This document shows, piece after piece, positions 22,270 through 35,556 of a DNA stretch of 64,000 nucleotides; within the stretch, counting starts at the first letter, position 1; each line of letters starts with the position of its first letter. The translations under genes and the position numbers were made by a program. The notes beneath the pieces are model-generated. The model made no database searches, was not told the DNA's origin, and was given only the letters and a program-made list of their open reading frames with translations. The stretch comes from Heliocidaris erythrogramma (Eukaryota > Echinodermata > Echinoidea > Camarodonta > Echinometridae). The stretch covers positions 23,870,006-23,934,005 of the forward strand of contig CM046859.1 in the NCBI GenBank assembly GCA_025617745.1, in the 5' to 3' direction.

Positions 22270-22440
22270 AGGGGATGCTTCATGAGAGATAGCGCGATCT
22301 AGAGCGCGCCAATTCGCATTCTCCTGTGCAGAGAGTGCCAAGATAGATCACGCTAACCTCTGCAGGTATGAACCCGCGGCATGCCAGTGGACCTCCCTGG
22401 CGAGCGCTATGGGCCGCCCCACGATAGCGCAATCCACTTT
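22270..22440 (-). mobile_element. Possible tRNA-derived SINE fragment
   Basis: On the minus strand, CATAGCGCTCGCCAGGGAGG followed about 20 nt later by GCGGGTTCATACCTGC resembles the A- and B-box arrangement of tRNA-derived SINE heads. The adjacent 22040-22270 is also GC-rich, with a triple GCGGCACC repeat. No tail or target duplication was identified. Confidence 0.35.
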
Positions 22441-22816
22441 CCAATCTCGTAATGAGAACAGTGTCCCTGTCTGAAAGTCAAGAGCTGTGAGACTAAAATA
22501 TTGATTCTAGAGCTTTACACAGTGCATATCCTGTTGTCTAACCCTCAATTACAGATAAATTTGAAGGCATCTCAATTATTCTATATACTGTACATGTACC
22601 TGTATCTAAGCCAGATGAAGCACTTGATGGTTCGTACAAACAGATGCATGTGTTGGGCTCCTGCTATGAGTATTTCCGCATTCATTTACGTGAGGATACA
22701 TGTAGTACTTTATATTTGGTGCTCTGTTGTGATATATGTATTAAAGGTGCATTTACATTTATATTATTGAGTTCAACACTAAGGTCACATGGGCCCCCCA
22801 AATTTCAAAATTTTAA

Positions 22817-23368
22817 AGGGCGATCCAACCTTGGTAATAGATGATTTGTGTGAAAGCAGAAAAATAAGAAAAAAAGGATGGTGAAAGTTTGAAAGAAATC
22901 GAACTAATAATAAGGAAGTTATACAACATGTAGATGTTTGAAAAATGAGATCACTACAACTATGCGAATCTCAAATTGGCAACTCTCCTGTTTGTCATGC
23001 ACAATTAATTTTCGGTTTTCTCCAAAGCGCCTTTGCCCTTGGGGCAGTACTATATATTGGAGATAGCATTGTTATGGGTCCTCGTGAAAAAAATAAGATC
23101 TTACTGAATTTTGAAAAAATTGACATTTTAGTCATTTGGTGTATGGAGCGAATGGGGGAGCTGTCCACAGCTACATCACAGTGTCATTTACCTCTTCGGC
23201 CAATTTGAAATGTGCATATGTATAGTGATTACAACTCAAAAATTCATAACCTTCTTTTATTGCTTGTCCGATTTCGTTCAAACTTTTACCAATCTGCTTC
23301 TCTGATATGTCCTATTTCATATGTCCTCTTTCATTCAGAGCACCTTGCCGTTAAGGTTTGAATTCCCT
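22817..23368. mobile_element. TTAA-flanked palindromic MITE (552 bp)
   Basis: It starts AGGGCGATCCAACCTT and ends as the reverse complement of AGGGAATTCAAACCTT. TTAA lies at 22813-22816 and 23369-23372. Subterminal arms also pair (GTGAAAGTTTGAAAGAAATC near 22882 against GATTTCGTTCAAACTTTTAC near 23271). No coding capacity. Confidence 0.75.
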
Positions 23369-23372
23369 TTAA

Positions 23373-24340
23373 CAAGGGCTCATGCAGACAGACTCTGCAA
23401 ATTTCAGTCAAAACCCCCATCATGGGCTATGGATTATCATTGATTTGGAAATAAACAAATTCAAGGCTAGCATTGACATGCTGCATGATTCAGCAATTCA
23501 TTTCATTGAAAATACATGTACCGGTACATGCAGCTTGTGGAAGATTTTATATCTTTGGCCCCAGTTTTGGGTAATTTAGCCACATTTTAACAATTAATTA
23601 AATAGCCTGAAAATATTTTAAGGCTTTGTATCATTCTTATTCTTTTGTGCACATTCACAATTCCATCCAGTTGCCATGGGTAGAGATAAATCAAGATATT
23701 ATTTAAATTGTTTACATAATAAACGTGGTCTACTATAACTGAAACAAGAATCATGGTTGTACGGTAATAATACAAAGCTTTTGCTCCAAAGATACACAAT
23801 GCTATGGTGCTTATGACAGGTCTTGTGATATATGTAATAATTACATGTCATGTTTTACACAGTTTGAAGTGCCTTGGTGTGAATATGGACTACTCATTGA
23901 TAATAGAGCTTCTAGTGTGAAACTGAAATCCCTCGTTAGCAAAAATGATGACTTTTCACAGTATTCTACAAAAAAAGAGATGTTCAGTAGAGAGAAATTT
24001 TACTTTGGAAATATCAGCACAATTTCTCGTTATGTTGAATTTTACTCAGATAAATCTGTATGTTTTGGTAATAAATTTCTTCTTCGCTGAGAGCAGAGCA
24101 CAATCTTTCAATCTGTTTGCTTGAAGTGTTCGAAATTCCAGATTTTTTTCTCTCAATTTTTTTTATGTTTAAAGATATGATTTGCTAAATTTTATGGCAG
24201 ACTTTGTTTTATTGTTTTAATGTTTAAGGCTTTCAGCTTATTTAAAAAATTTATATTTTTATGAACTACAGGTATGTCTGTTGAAAGCAAATGTATTAAG
24301 AAAATTTATAGAACATAAATCTAATCCATTCCACAAAAGA
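23373..24340. other. Intergenic or first-intron stretch
   Basis: No gene recognised. An open frame at 23845-24090 has no recognisable similarity or splice context. Confidence 0.45.
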
Positions 24341-24399
24341 GTATCACTGTGTAATAATCCACTACTGCTCTTGTGGAATTTGGGAGAGTGGAAACATGC

Positions 24400-25000
24400 T
24401 TCACAGTCAAAAAGTGTGAAGGCAGCTGTAAAATTAAGAATCCATGACTGCAAGATGTTGCTTTTCTCACAGTATCCTTGGCATTCAAGCAGTATAGATG
24501 GACATCTTTCTTTATCAAAAGAGACATGTGCACTAGTGTGATTATATTGTAGACGAAGACAGGATTAAGTGTGCATGTAAAACCAAGAATGATGCTTTCT
24601 GACAAGTGATAGATGGGCACCTTTCTGACTGACAGTGATGTGCACATGTGTGAACATAATATATCCAATTACAAGCGTGAACGCAAAATCTAATATGAGA
24701 TCCCTTGCTTGCAGATTATGGTTTCCCTGAAAGTGATAAATGGACACCTTTCTGACTGAAAGTGATGTGCACTTGTGTGAACATATATCAATCATACCCA
24801 AAGACTAGTGTGATTGCAACGTTAATTAAAGATCCTTGCTTGCAAAGATTATAGTTTCCAGGAAGTCATCTTTCTGACTGAAAGTGATGTGCACTTGTGT
24901 GAACATGATATACCCAAAGACTAGTATGAACACAAAACTAATTTAAGATCTCTTTGCTTGCAAGATGATGCTTTCCCAAAGCATCCTTGCCTTGTTCGAT
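24400..25000. repeat. Diverged tandem repeat, ~125-bp unit
   Basis: The core (A/G)TGG(A/G)CACCTTTCTGACTGA followed by GTGATGTGCAC recurs near 24614, 24740 and 24866, with an older copy (TGGACATCTTTCTTTATCAA) near 24498. Units also share CTTGCTTGCAGAT-like and GACTAGT(G/A)TGA segments. At least four copies. Confidence 0.7.
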
Positions 25001-25389
25001 GAACACCTTGCTATTAATTAAATACAGAAACTGGCAACGTATTGTACCCACATCACCTTTCTATATCTTATTTTTATTTTATCCCGTGTGTGAATTGTTG
25101 CATTCAGAACAAAATCACAACAGTATATGCTGAACCACTTGAAGTGAATTAATGTGCAGTACATGTTCATGCCCATTAATGTAACCAGTAAATATGCTAT
25201 GGTAATAAGTATTATGAAGGACTGTGGAAAATATATTTTGAAGCTGGCAAAAAAGAACAATAGAATAATAGACTAGATAGTAGATATGAAAGAAAGACAT
25301 AAAAAAAAGCAAATGAAAATACTCCATCAGTATAATATAATGTACACATATTTGTACACATATTTGTATGTATATCAACTGCAGAGAGA

Positions 25390-25619
25390 CAGAAGGGCGT
25401 TAGCTCCTGTCATTTTACATAGAGTAGAGTTAACACCCTTATGGCTCTCATCAGAGGATTTACTAGATTTTTAGCTGTCCATTGTGTTTACATGTATGCA
25501 TGTACAGCTTTATCAAATGACATGCGATTGATGCAGCAGATTCAAGTTAATAGGCCTATATCATCTGTTTGGAGCCAGAAGGGCATTTACTATGTGTTAT
25601 ATGAGCTAACGCCCTTCTG
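25390..25619. mobile_element. MITE with CAGAAGGGCGTTAGCTC ends
   Basis: CAGAAGGGCGTTAGCTC at 25390-25406 is mirrored by GAGCTAACGCCCTTCTG at 25603-25619, a perfect 17-bp inverted repeat. A second, subterminal pair (ACACCCTTATGGCTC / GAGCCAGAAGGGCA) lies inside. Confidence 0.8.
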
Positions 25620-26192
25620 GCTAAAAAGACGATATGTAAATTGCCAAAACAAAACTATTTATTGTATACTGTAGTATTACTATTAGCGATGATGCCCTCT
25701 CACTGTCATAATAAACTACTTACATGTACATCTCATAACCTCCTTTTAAATAATTGCTACTTTTAGAGAGTTGTTTACATTCATCTTTTATACCAAACTC
25801 TGTCGCCCTGCCGTTATTGCGTAGCCTGCATTTACGAATCGCCATGGTGATGGCTATGATGCATTTCCACATATATATCATGTATATATCACTCGAGCTG
25901 TTGCCATGGTGATTTAAGATGGGCTCATCTCTCAATACAGTAATTGTACTTGCTGAACCTAATAACCTACAAGTTTTTACAAATTGGCAAATAAATGATT
26001 GTGCGATATCTATTTCCAATATAAAGTGACTCTTTCCTTTCCCAATAATCATTACTGCAAGCACAGAAGTAAATGTGTACTCATTTTTGCGGCAATAATT
26101 GGAGCAGTACCAATCAGTGCTTGCTTATTTAGAAGTCAAACATCGTTTGTTCTGTCAAACCTGCCTCAACAATCTCTTGTACCAGAAACAAA

Positions 26193-27084
26193 CGCTATGT
26201 TCATACGGGACTTGTAGTTTCGAAAATTTATGTTAACGAAACAACGGCTCACTAACGGGCCCGAAACAACGATGCTCATTGTTCTTAACATTTAACATGA
26301 GCAGAGAGATTATCGTTAACAACGTGATTGCTAAACTTAAAGTTTATTCTGTCCACACGGTACGTAACTACGATGAGGACCCCCCGCTGCTCGTAGTTTC
26401 GGCATTAACCACAGGCTCCCTTTTGGTTCTGGAACTACAAGTAAACTTAAAAGAAGACACCACTGACAAATTTTAGCACTTTTACAATTTTTAATGTTAT
26501 AAAACTAGTCAGATTGACCAAAAAAGTCATCGCTCAGGTCGATAAAATCATAGATCTCGATTAAAAAAAAATAAATATTACAATATCTACTAGTACGAGC
26601 CGCAAAAATCTGTTACGTCACTGCAGCACTACTGCAAAAACCACGGCAAATCACGGTAATGCCGATTTGGAGCAATACACAGATCGTTTTCACAGCGCTA
26701 TAAAAATGCTATTTGTGAGACAATTATGTATGACAAAAAGAAAATGGTATTAATTTTTCAGTTTTTTGCATTTTTGAATATTATCTGCTGAAAAAATAAA
26801 GTGCTTTAGCAAATTTTTTTCACAATTTATCGAATTAATGAAATTAAAATTGGCACTACTGTTTGTCATCGTTCGTACGTGCTTCCCATTAACGCGTGTA
26901 CTTTAAGGCACGCGCGGAAAGCTAATGCAGCAAGCTGCATTGTTTACGTTCTTACGTTCGCGATATAGATAGCAAGTACGACATTAACAAATTCCTGGAA
27001 AGTACAAGATAACTACAAGATAACCTAAAAGTTTTGAAACTACAAGCGAAACTTAAAGTTTATCTCTCTTTGTGTGAACCTTAC
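26193..27084. mobile_element. Unclassified element with imperfect inverted ends
   Basis: CTTGTAGTTTCGAAAATTTATGTTA near 26211 pairs with the reverse complement near 27023-27048. Outside these, GCTATGTTCATACGG and TTTGTGTGAACC are loosely inverted. The interior has CpG and no coding signal. hAT-like ends are possible but I see no diagnostic target duplication. Confidence 0.4.
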
Positions 27085-29768
27085 TAGAGAATTCTGTGCT
27101 TAATCTTAAAGGGCCTTCCAATATCGTAATGATTTGTTTGTTCTACATCTCTTACTGATTCCTACCTCTCATTTTCATGCTTCAGTCCAGTAAAAGATTT
27201 GTTGCATTCTGCAAACTATCAGTAGTTCCTGAAGTGGTATTTCATCATGATGTTAAATTAGATCTACATGGAATAAAAGAAGAAATTTTTAAAGAAATAG
27301 GTCATTGAAAGTCTGAGGAAAATCTAATAGAGGATTTATAAGAAATTCATGAATGACAAATTTGTAATTGATCAAATTATAAGTAGGTCACTCTATGATT
27401 GCCCGGTTGAGAAGCTGTCCATTTGTTTGTATGGAGATTATAAAAATAAAAAAAAACCACTACTAGGTTGTTGATAGAGTAATATATTTTCCACAGAGAA
27501 AACGTGTAAAAACATACAGTATATACTATCTCGGGCACTGGTATGAGAAAATGTCTGGAGAATAACAATTATTTTTTAAAAATCTGTATGAACAAATGGA
27601 GAACTGATTGTAAGGGAAATCACAGAGCTGTTAATGTGGGTTTAATCAATCGCAACTTTAAAACTTTCTTATCTTTTTCTTTTTTTTGTTGGTCTGTTCT
27701 CTCAGTTTGTGCTTTTATCAAAACCAACTTGATACCAGAGTGTGTTTTTCCGTTTTAAAAATTGCACATGTTCTTTATTACATACATGTACTTATACTAA
27801 CTTTCACTTTCTTTGGCATTAGAGGAAGGAAAATCTGCATTTTACCTTACATGTAGTTCTTGAGAACTTAACAGTGCATTTTCAGGATCATTCCTGTATC
27901 CTTTTGCCATATGTTTATCATTTCCATACATCGTGAAATTGAATAATCAGTGTAAACACATAAATCTTTCACAATGCATTGTTCCAAATGTTTTTAAAGG
28001 GCTCAAAGATCATTCATGTTGAGAATGGTGTTGTAATATATATTATTCACTGGCCTTGATCTTGATTATGTGATTTACTAAATCCTGATTAAATTAAAGG
28101 AATGGTAATGTAAATGATAAAATGTTCAGGTAATTTTTCATTTTCATTTTTCACTCTCATCCAAGAAATGAAAACAATTTGCACTACACTCTGTGATATA
28201 AACACGTTAACTGTTTTTTCCCCAAAATGTTATGGAGGATACGATACTTTGTGGAAAATTTACCTTGTCATCTGGATGCAATATCATTGTGCACCAAATG
28301 GCCACATCATTGTTTTCAAGTGGCAGCTGTTATTTTTTTATCAATTAGTTTAATGCATTTCTGTGTGGCTTCCAATTACATATCATATGTGTGTACATGT
28401 ATATACTGTAGCTAACTTGTTTATATTGTGGTTACAGTGTATAGGCTTATTTGGACACACACATTTGGCTTTTAAAAAGTTGGAAATGAACCAATGTCTT
28501 TCTGGAAATTAACCAAAAAGTCTTCCTGGATATAAAAATTTATTTTTATGTCATGTCAAAAATTTGAGAGGTTGTGTTTAATGCCGAGATGTGAACTGAA
28601 TTCCACCTAAATTGGTCAGTTCACATAAATATTCACATTGATCCCTTGTGATATAATAGTTGCTTTCACCTCAAATGAAATCATAATCAACTCTAACCCT
28701 ATTGTTTCACCCTAAATTAATATTCTATGCTGGAAACCTGTAACCTGTACATGTACATGTATATAAATCAATACATGTTTACTGTCAGATATTTCCTTGT
28801 TTGTCACCATAACTTTTTTCAAATAGGATACTGCACAACTACAGACTCAACATTGACTCCTACTGAAGACCATGCCCTAAACCTAGTACCAACATCATAA
28901 TGGTTGCTAGGAGCTGCTGAAAAATAGAGCACAGTCCTAAATTCATGAAAGAGGGTACATGTAGTCTACACTATACAGACCAAATCCTGATCCTGTGTTT
29001 ATTACTAGCAAGGTTATGGGCAGTGGGGCAACAGAAGCCCACCACTTAGCAGCAATTCTGGCCCGAGAGCCCACCACTCAAGAGTCTAACATTTTAAATC
29101 AGATTTATCCCCAAATCGAAATCGTACAAACAAAAGAAAAGACAAATGTTCACCAAATACCACACAACACTATGCATGTATATGTGCTGGCTAAGATTGA
29201 CAATGGTGTTTTTTCCCCATCCAGATAGTAGGATTTATAATAGTGTGCAACATGAACATGTAAATGTTTATACATAGCCTACATTTACATGTTCATAAAT
29301 AGATGCATTAGCCAATTGATTTGTCAGAAATCCCCTATCAAAACAATAACATACATATTCATGTCATTAAACTCTTTTGCCTACATGTATGTCTCAGTGC
29401 CAAACCAAACACTATTTTTAGTGCCTGTGCATAGCAATAATAAAGGCCATTATGCTTTGGTGTTACCCTCATAATTTATTGTCATTCAGGGAATTTCTAC
29501 AGGATGTTATGCTGCATCATGGCTGAATGCATGGATTAGTCATAGGACCATGCAATGCATGGGCATACAAGCAGCAGTATTCTCTTTTCTTTTCATTCTC
29601 ACATCAGGAATATTTTCCCCATAATTTTTTTCACCCTTTACTGAAGGCATTTCAGATTCTTATCAATAAGTTGGAAGCTGAAAGCGGTACAATAGTGTGC
29701 TTTTAAATTTTATTTTTACATGTTTTTCTTCTTATTTCTCAATTTTATTCTTTCTTTTTTTAATGCAG
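27085..29768. other. Upstream region or first intron of gene B
   Basis: AT-rich, with no supported exon. A short direct repeat AGCCCACCACT occurs twice near 29035-29080. The stretch ends in a T-rich tract and AATGCAG acceptor at 29762-29768. Confidence 0.5.
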
Positions 29769-29784
29769 AATTAAAGGAGCAACC

Positions 29785-29883
29785 ATGATGAACTTCTGGA
29801 TGGTGACATCTCTCCTTGTTTTCCTGTCATCAACCTATCTAGTGACAGGACATGGGGATGAAGCCAATGATGAGTTTCAAGGG
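29785..29883 (+). CDS. Gene B exon 1: signal peptide of DOMON-cytochrome b561 protein
   Basis: The ATG at 29785 lies in an exon that probably begins at 29769 after a pyrimidine tract and CAG, so a non-coding exon should exist upstream. A second in-frame ATG follows at once. The 33 codons give MMNFWMVTSLLVFLSSTYLV then TG-H-G and an acidic stretch, a typical signal peptide with cleavage likely near residue 22-24. The exon ends GGG/GTAGGT in phase 0. There is no Reeler domain between it and the DOMON, unlike vertebrate FRRS1. The protein should enter the secretory pathway with its N-terminus outside the cytosol. Confidence 0.85.
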
Positions 29884-31890
29884 GTAGGTCTGAATGATAC
29901 TATTTTACTTCTTTTTACATGAAATGTAAATATGTAAATGAAATGTACTGTCCTGTCAAGATTGAATATCAAAGGAAAATCTTTGAACCAGCATTATAGG
30001 AATCTGGCATGCATCGATGGAGAAACCTATGCTGATTTTGAATTGATAGGCCCTGCACTGAAGTTTATCACCAAGTCCACTAAAGAAATGCAAGTCCTCT
30101 CCATATGTCTGCATGTACCCATATTGCTTGTAAAGTGTATAGGCCTGCATAATTATTTTCAATTTATAAGATTTTTCCGAAGGCGGCGTCAACAATTTTG
30201 GAAATGCTCTCATTTCAAAAGTATGTGTTCAATTTTCATGAAACTTGCACACAAGGGTTGTAGAGTATCACAAATAATGTGGAACGAATGTCTGTTCAAA
30301 GGTGCATTTCAAAGGTCAATTAACGTCAATTGAGTTCAATGAATTTTTGCTTTATTTCAAAAGTATTTGTTCAAATTCTTTGAAACTTGGCATCATTCTC
30401 GGTAGGGATTGTCTTTGTGTTACCCCTTTCAAATGAATACCCAAATCTTACATTTTCATCACATTAAAGGTTACCTATTGACCTGGTTCAGTTTTTGGTA
30501 ATGTTCTCTTGAACATTAGACAGTATCTGTATTAAAAATAACTACTCTATATATTAGATAACAGATGGAAAAATATTGTTTTGCTGTAAACTTGTTTTAC
30601 CACTATGTCCTGTATGATCAGAATTTGTTTTTTTGTTTATTCTATTGTTTATATTATGTACATGTATATGTTTTGTTATAATGTAATATATTGCAAAGTC
30701 AAGAGCAGTATCTAATAAAGATGTTTCTGCCAAGAAGAAGAAGAAAAAAAGTTTTTGGTAAAATTTAGTTTTGCCTCTATACATGTATAAAGTAGTACAT
30801 GTACATGTATTGTACACATTGCATTTGACTTCTTCTCAAAATTTTGCTGGTTGTGGATTTCAACCAAAATTGGCAGGAATCATCCTTCGGCAACGAGGAT
30901 CTAAATTAATACAGATGGGGTACCTACCAATAAGGGGGGGGGGGGGGGGGAGGTGGTGAAATCTTGGGGAGGGGGGCACAGCCCCCATGAGCACTAATAA
31001 TGGCCACAGTAATTAGATTCATTTTTCTTCTTTTTCTTTAAGCCCTATTGCAAGATTGTAAGTAAAGTTGATAGGTATCATGCTTAGAGGAAGGAGATCT
31101 CAATTTCATAAACAGGATAGCTTGTCCCCAAGGGGGGCTCAGGGGCAGCACCTCTAAAGTGCTATTGTGAAAATGAGCTTTTTTAAATGCATGGCTGTGT
31201 TCTAACCAAACTAGGTAAGAATCATCCAAAGGCAAAGAGGATCTAATAATACAAATGTACCTATCCCTTAAGGAGGGAGTGGAGCAGGGGGGGGGGGGGG
31301 TGTCTCAGGGGCAGCACCCCATAATTGCCCCAACCTGTGATTTTTCACCAAGTGAAAATTTTGCCCCGATAATTGCGCAATGCAGGTGAGACTGCTCTGG
31401 GCATTTCCCTTGCTAGGTAATTCTTCAGCATGGTCACATGTTGAAGAATTACATCCAGCTGAAATTATTCTGAAAGGACAACAACAAAGATCAGTTCTTC
31501 AACATAGTCATATGACTATTTTAACAACTTTTAGAAACCCAAATAAAGAATAATAATTTCAAAATTCAAAAATATAAAACTTCCATCTTAAATTTGCAAT
31601 TATTTTGATGACTGCTTGATAGATATCAAATGAACTCTATGACGACATTCTCATCATCAAATATGACATCACCATCTTTCCAGCAAGACTTTTTTTGCAA
31701 ATGTTGTGTGCGGTGTTAATCCCCCTGAAGGACGTAAACCTGATTCATTCAGATCTTTGCTAAATGCTGTTCCTTTGTTGGATGTCAGATCAAGGAGGTA
31801 CTTCCTTGGTCAAATAGCCTACATGTACATGTAATAAAATGTACACACATGTACATAAAATTTTTATTGTTATATTATTGTCATGTTTAG
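29884..31890 (+). other. Gene B intron 1
   Basis: Contains a diverged direct repeat (TTTCAAAAGTAT(G/T)TGTTCAA near 30210 and 30356), a retroposon-like 3' end (AATAAAGATGTTTCTGCC followed by AAG units near 30715-30750), and G runs near 30937-30950 and 31288-31300. No exon is supported. Confidence 0.6.
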
Positions 31891-32088
31891 GACCCCTACA
31901 GCATGGATGGATGTGATGAAACCAGGGGATGCTTTGACTGCAGAGATGCTGTATCATCATGTGAAGTGAATGTCGCTTGGGAGCCTGATCCACATGAGAG
32001 CGTGGTCAAATTCACATTGTGGGGAACCAAGGTTCAAGGACAAGCTCAAGCTCATGTATCAGTAGGAATAACAGCCACTCCAAATATG
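31891..32088 (+). CDS. Gene B exon 2: first half of DOMON domain
   Basis: 66 codons, residues 34-99, bounded by TTTAG and ATG/GTAAGT, phase 0 on both sides. It opens with four Cys in a C..T..C..C......C pattern (residues 41-57), suggesting disulfides. DOMON strands follow (VVKFTLWG, AHVSVGITA) and the exon ends in PNM. In haem-binding DOMON domains the segment after G-(I/L)-(S/T) carries the axial Met; Met99, the last codon of this exon, sits at that position. Ligand assignment comes from family pattern, not structure. Confidence 0.88.
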
Positions 32089-33016
32089 GTAAGTGTTCTG
32101 TAAATTATGGCTGAACACTGTGGGATCGTACAACATATGCACCAGTATTAATTGCTCTGCATTGAATTTCGAGCACCAGTCAGTCAAATTTCAAACTTTT
32201 GTATTGGTCATGCCAGTTTTCCTATCCCTAAAACCAAAGGGCTGGTCCAATAATGATAACAAGATTGACACCCTACTGTGTAGTGTGTACATATGAGTAT
32301 ACATGTGTTAATAGTAAGGCTGCAGGTGTAGGATGTACCTTTAATATCGATGTGGTCTGATGAGGTCTCGCCCACACTAATCAAACCTAACATCCCATCG
32401 CAATCCAAACCCCAGTTCTATATCTTTGATGAAAGAAAGCCACCAACTTTAGTACTAGCTGATCTGTTTCAGATTCCACTTCCACTTCAATATTAGCTTT
32501 TTTCATTGATAGATCATGCACAAGATTTTGTACATTTTCAAGGAGATCTTATGACACCACTTTCAATGGGCAAATTGAGTACAATTACTTTTTGAAAATT
32601 TGCTGAACTGAGTAAGAATTGCTCTTGATGTGCACTTTATTACAATACAAATCCCTTTTGAGGGAAATTGAAAGTATAGGGTCATTCTTTCAGTAGTCAA
32701 CAGGTTAATACTGGTTGTAATTAGTTATTTAATCTATTATAAATTGTAGCCTGTCCTTTTTTCCAGGGAGAAATAATCTCTCATTTGATATTTCAGGGTT
32801 TTTTTTAATAGAAAAGGATTCACCAGAGCGGGAATCCATTTCTATTCAAATTTTTCCTGAGAATTTCAGAGATTTTTAGATTGCTGTTTTAATTCCAGAG
32901 TTCAAATTCTATTCTTTTATTTTGAAAAAAAATGAATTTCAGTGCTATGAGAAAAAGAATCCATATTGCAGTGTGGATGAATTTAAATTTTGTATTTTTG
33001 TTTTTGATGAGTACAG
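32089..33016 (+). other. Gene B intron 2
   Basis: AT-rich, no further exon or repeat recognised. Confidence 0.6.
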
Positions 33017-33118
33017 GATAGTGCCGATGTGTATTCATGTATCAGTGATGACACTGCTCCGGTTTTGGTGAGGTCATGGAATCCATCTTCTGGTAGGCAA
33101 ACCAACCCAGCAACACTG
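33017..33118 (+). CDS. Gene B exon 3: central DOMON segment
   Basis: 34 codons, residues 100-133, phase 0 at both ends (TACAG acceptor, CTG/GTAAGC donor). It encodes DSADVYSCISDD, matching the .GaDv..C family pattern right after the Met, then VLVRSWNPSSGRQ. Both neighbours are phase 0, so skipping it would keep the frame but break the domain. Confidence 0.85.
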
Positions 33119-33878
33119 GTAAGCATACCCATGCAAACAGCTGTATCAAGAGCATTTACAGCCATGCAATGGCTCATACTTTCTTCACTTTTCCCTAAAT
33201 TATATTGACAGGCTACCAGAAAAACAAAAACAAACTGACTGCCAATAATTCAGCCAAGGACACTAAATTACTATCATTTGATTTATACTGATTTGTTGGT
33301 CATGCTATAAATACACAATCATGTTGATCATGTTTTATATTGTATATTCACATTTACTATGTATTTTTATGTAGTTGTAATAACTATGTCCAAAGGCACC
33401 CTGGACAACGAGGTATGTCCATTGTGCAACCAAATTATATGAATGCCCCTCCAGGACAACCAAAAATATGCTTCAGTATTAGTCAGTATAGCAGGCCAAT
33501 TTTAACAGATTGATGCATTACTCGAAGATTCATTCTCAGTTACATCAGTAGGCATATAGCCCATAGATCAATATTACAAAAGAAAAAGGTTCTGTGTATA
33601 CATTGGAACCAAAATTTAGAACCAGCTTCAGAGCAGTTCTTAGTTATCAGTTACAGTGTATTTTCCTCTCTATAGATAATATGATTAGTCTTTGAAGTAT
33701 ATAAGTATAAGATGACCCTTGATGGGAGCGGTCAGTGTACATACTCCCCAAATCAAATTGACAAGTATTTTTATTGAAGTCCGAAGGGGGTGGGGTATTG
33801 ATGGACTTCCAACTTTTTCTTGAAATTATTGAATGATATTTTTCCTCAATGATACTAGTATTTCACTAATACCTGCAG
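33119..33878 (+). other. Gene B intron 3
   Basis: No additional feature recognised. Confidence 0.6.
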
Positions 33879-34032
33879 AAAGGAGTCTCTGGTCAAGAGG
33901 TCATCGAGGAAGATAATGAGATCCGTTGTCAGTTCACCCGTAACATGTCGCTGGATGATGGAGATCCTCAGTTCCTTGATATCAACAATATCACTAACTA
34001 TCTCATTCTGTCAAGGGGTGGCGCAAGTGGAG
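33879..34032 (+). CDS. Gene B exon 4: DOMON segment shared with gene A
   Basis: 154 nt, residues 134-184 plus one base, phase 0 to phase 1. It encodes KGVSGQEVIEEDNEIRCQF, then R.MSLDDGDPQFLDI and YLILSRGG. This is the paralog of gene A's exon at 147-306, with the same splice phases and boundaries. The CQF.R..SLDDGD pattern is the most conserved part of FRRS1-type DOMON domains. Confidence 0.9.
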
Positions 34033-34141
34033 GTAATCTAGCAATAGGAGAGATGAAAGAAAACAAATAGTGTTTTCTATCTTTTGTTGTGTCTCCTCCA
34101 TTGAAGTCGATGGGGTGTATTCATAAAAGCAGAGTGATGTT

Positions 34142-34712
34142 AAAGATAGAGTAGAGTTCTGGGGTGGTAATCTGAGAATTGTTTTATCTTGATTTTAGTG
34201 AAAAGGTTTTAATTGTCATAAAAAATTTTAAATTGCAGCATTTCATTGGAGTTCGCACAGATGAATTCCGCATACAGGTGTACGCATCCACTTTTGCGCA
34301 GTCATTAACCAATGATGCGTCATAAGTGAACATTTTGTTAGGATAATTGAAATTATTTCACTGAAATTAAGATATAATAAATCTCAGAATACCACCCTGG
34401 TCATGCAGTTATATTGTGAAAGAAACTGTCTCAAAAAAACTGAAAGGTTGACCATGTCTACATAAGAATTGTTTTATACTGTGTTGCTTTGGAATCATCA
34501 AAATAGATAAGAAATTGACCCAATCTCACTGAAAAGCACATGTACTGCACACACAAGGGGCTTGAATGTTACATGTAGGCCCGAACATTTCAGCTATTTC
34601 TAGTCATATTTCAAATATAATGGCATTTGAAGAGGAATCCTTTTCAGGGGATTGTTTCAACTATGATGTTCTTACAAATTGACATAAAGGAATGAGAAAG
34701 CTCACAAATTAT
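34142..34712. mobile_element. Diverged repeat family 3 copy in intron 4
   Basis: Shares GTGAAAGAAACTGTCTCAAA, CATGTCTACAT and GACATAAAGGAATGAGAAAG with the elements at 43067-43336 and 43748-44123 (the latter inverted). Start AGATAGAGTAGAGTTCTGG corresponds to their AGATAAAGTTGAGTTCTGG end. Confidence 0.55.
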
Positions 34713-34715
34713 TTT

Positions 34716-35556
34716 TCACCTTATCATTTACTTATCATTTACTTATCATTTACTTGTAAATAAAATTAAACGCTGCAGTAAACCGCCGTGGTTTACTTGT
34801 GTGTAAATGAGCCTTTATAAGAGAGGTAAGAGAGGTAATCCAAGATGGTATTGGTCAAAGGTCACCATGAAGGCATATCTCTTGTTTTGGCATACATGGA
34901 ACTAAATCAGATTTAGTTTCATATCTCACAAAGCAGTTTCTATTGTCTTCTTTTTCTTCTTGTAGTAGAAGGGCAAAAATTGTGATACTTGTACGTGATG
35001 AACATTTGGTAAGGTCATTTTTTGGAAGGAGAAAAAAAAAAAAATTGCCAAGTAGCCTACATGTATAATCAGAACGCTTGCATTTTCTTATAGTTTGGCC
35101 TGAAGACTTGAGCCTTGTCAGACCTCACCAGTAACGGTAACAATAACTATAAAGATACAGCATTTCCAAATCACTCCCCTTTTTGTTTATGTAGGTCAGA
35201 CCTTAATGATTTATGCTAATGAGTCTCCCTTAAAGTTTTTATTTGTCTCGTTAGGATTGCTAGGCATACTATTTTTTAAGGACAAGCCTCAACGATGCTC
35301 TCTGTGAGCAATAATTACTCTCTTTTGATGTGAAGTCAGTGGCAGAAGAAGGGACTGAGGCAGCTTCCGTAGTGTTTGATTGACAGAATAGACAATGTTA
35401 TTGTTGCAAAAATTGGTGAGGTCTGACCACATGTACATTATACATGTACATATATGCATATACATGTAGTGTATTGTTATCATTATCAGCTAGGTCTGAC
35501 CAACCCTTTATATGGCAGTGGCATTCATAATGATAGAATTGAATTGTTCTTTGCAG
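34716..35556 (+). other. Rest of gene B intron 4
   Basis: ACTTATCATTT occurs three times near 34727-34755. No exon is recognised. Confidence 0.5.

Noticed and set aside
29938-30333. 131-residue frame in intron 1 of gene B
   Set aside because: It overlaps a diverged direct repeat, has no family pattern, and an equally open frame runs on the opposite strand.
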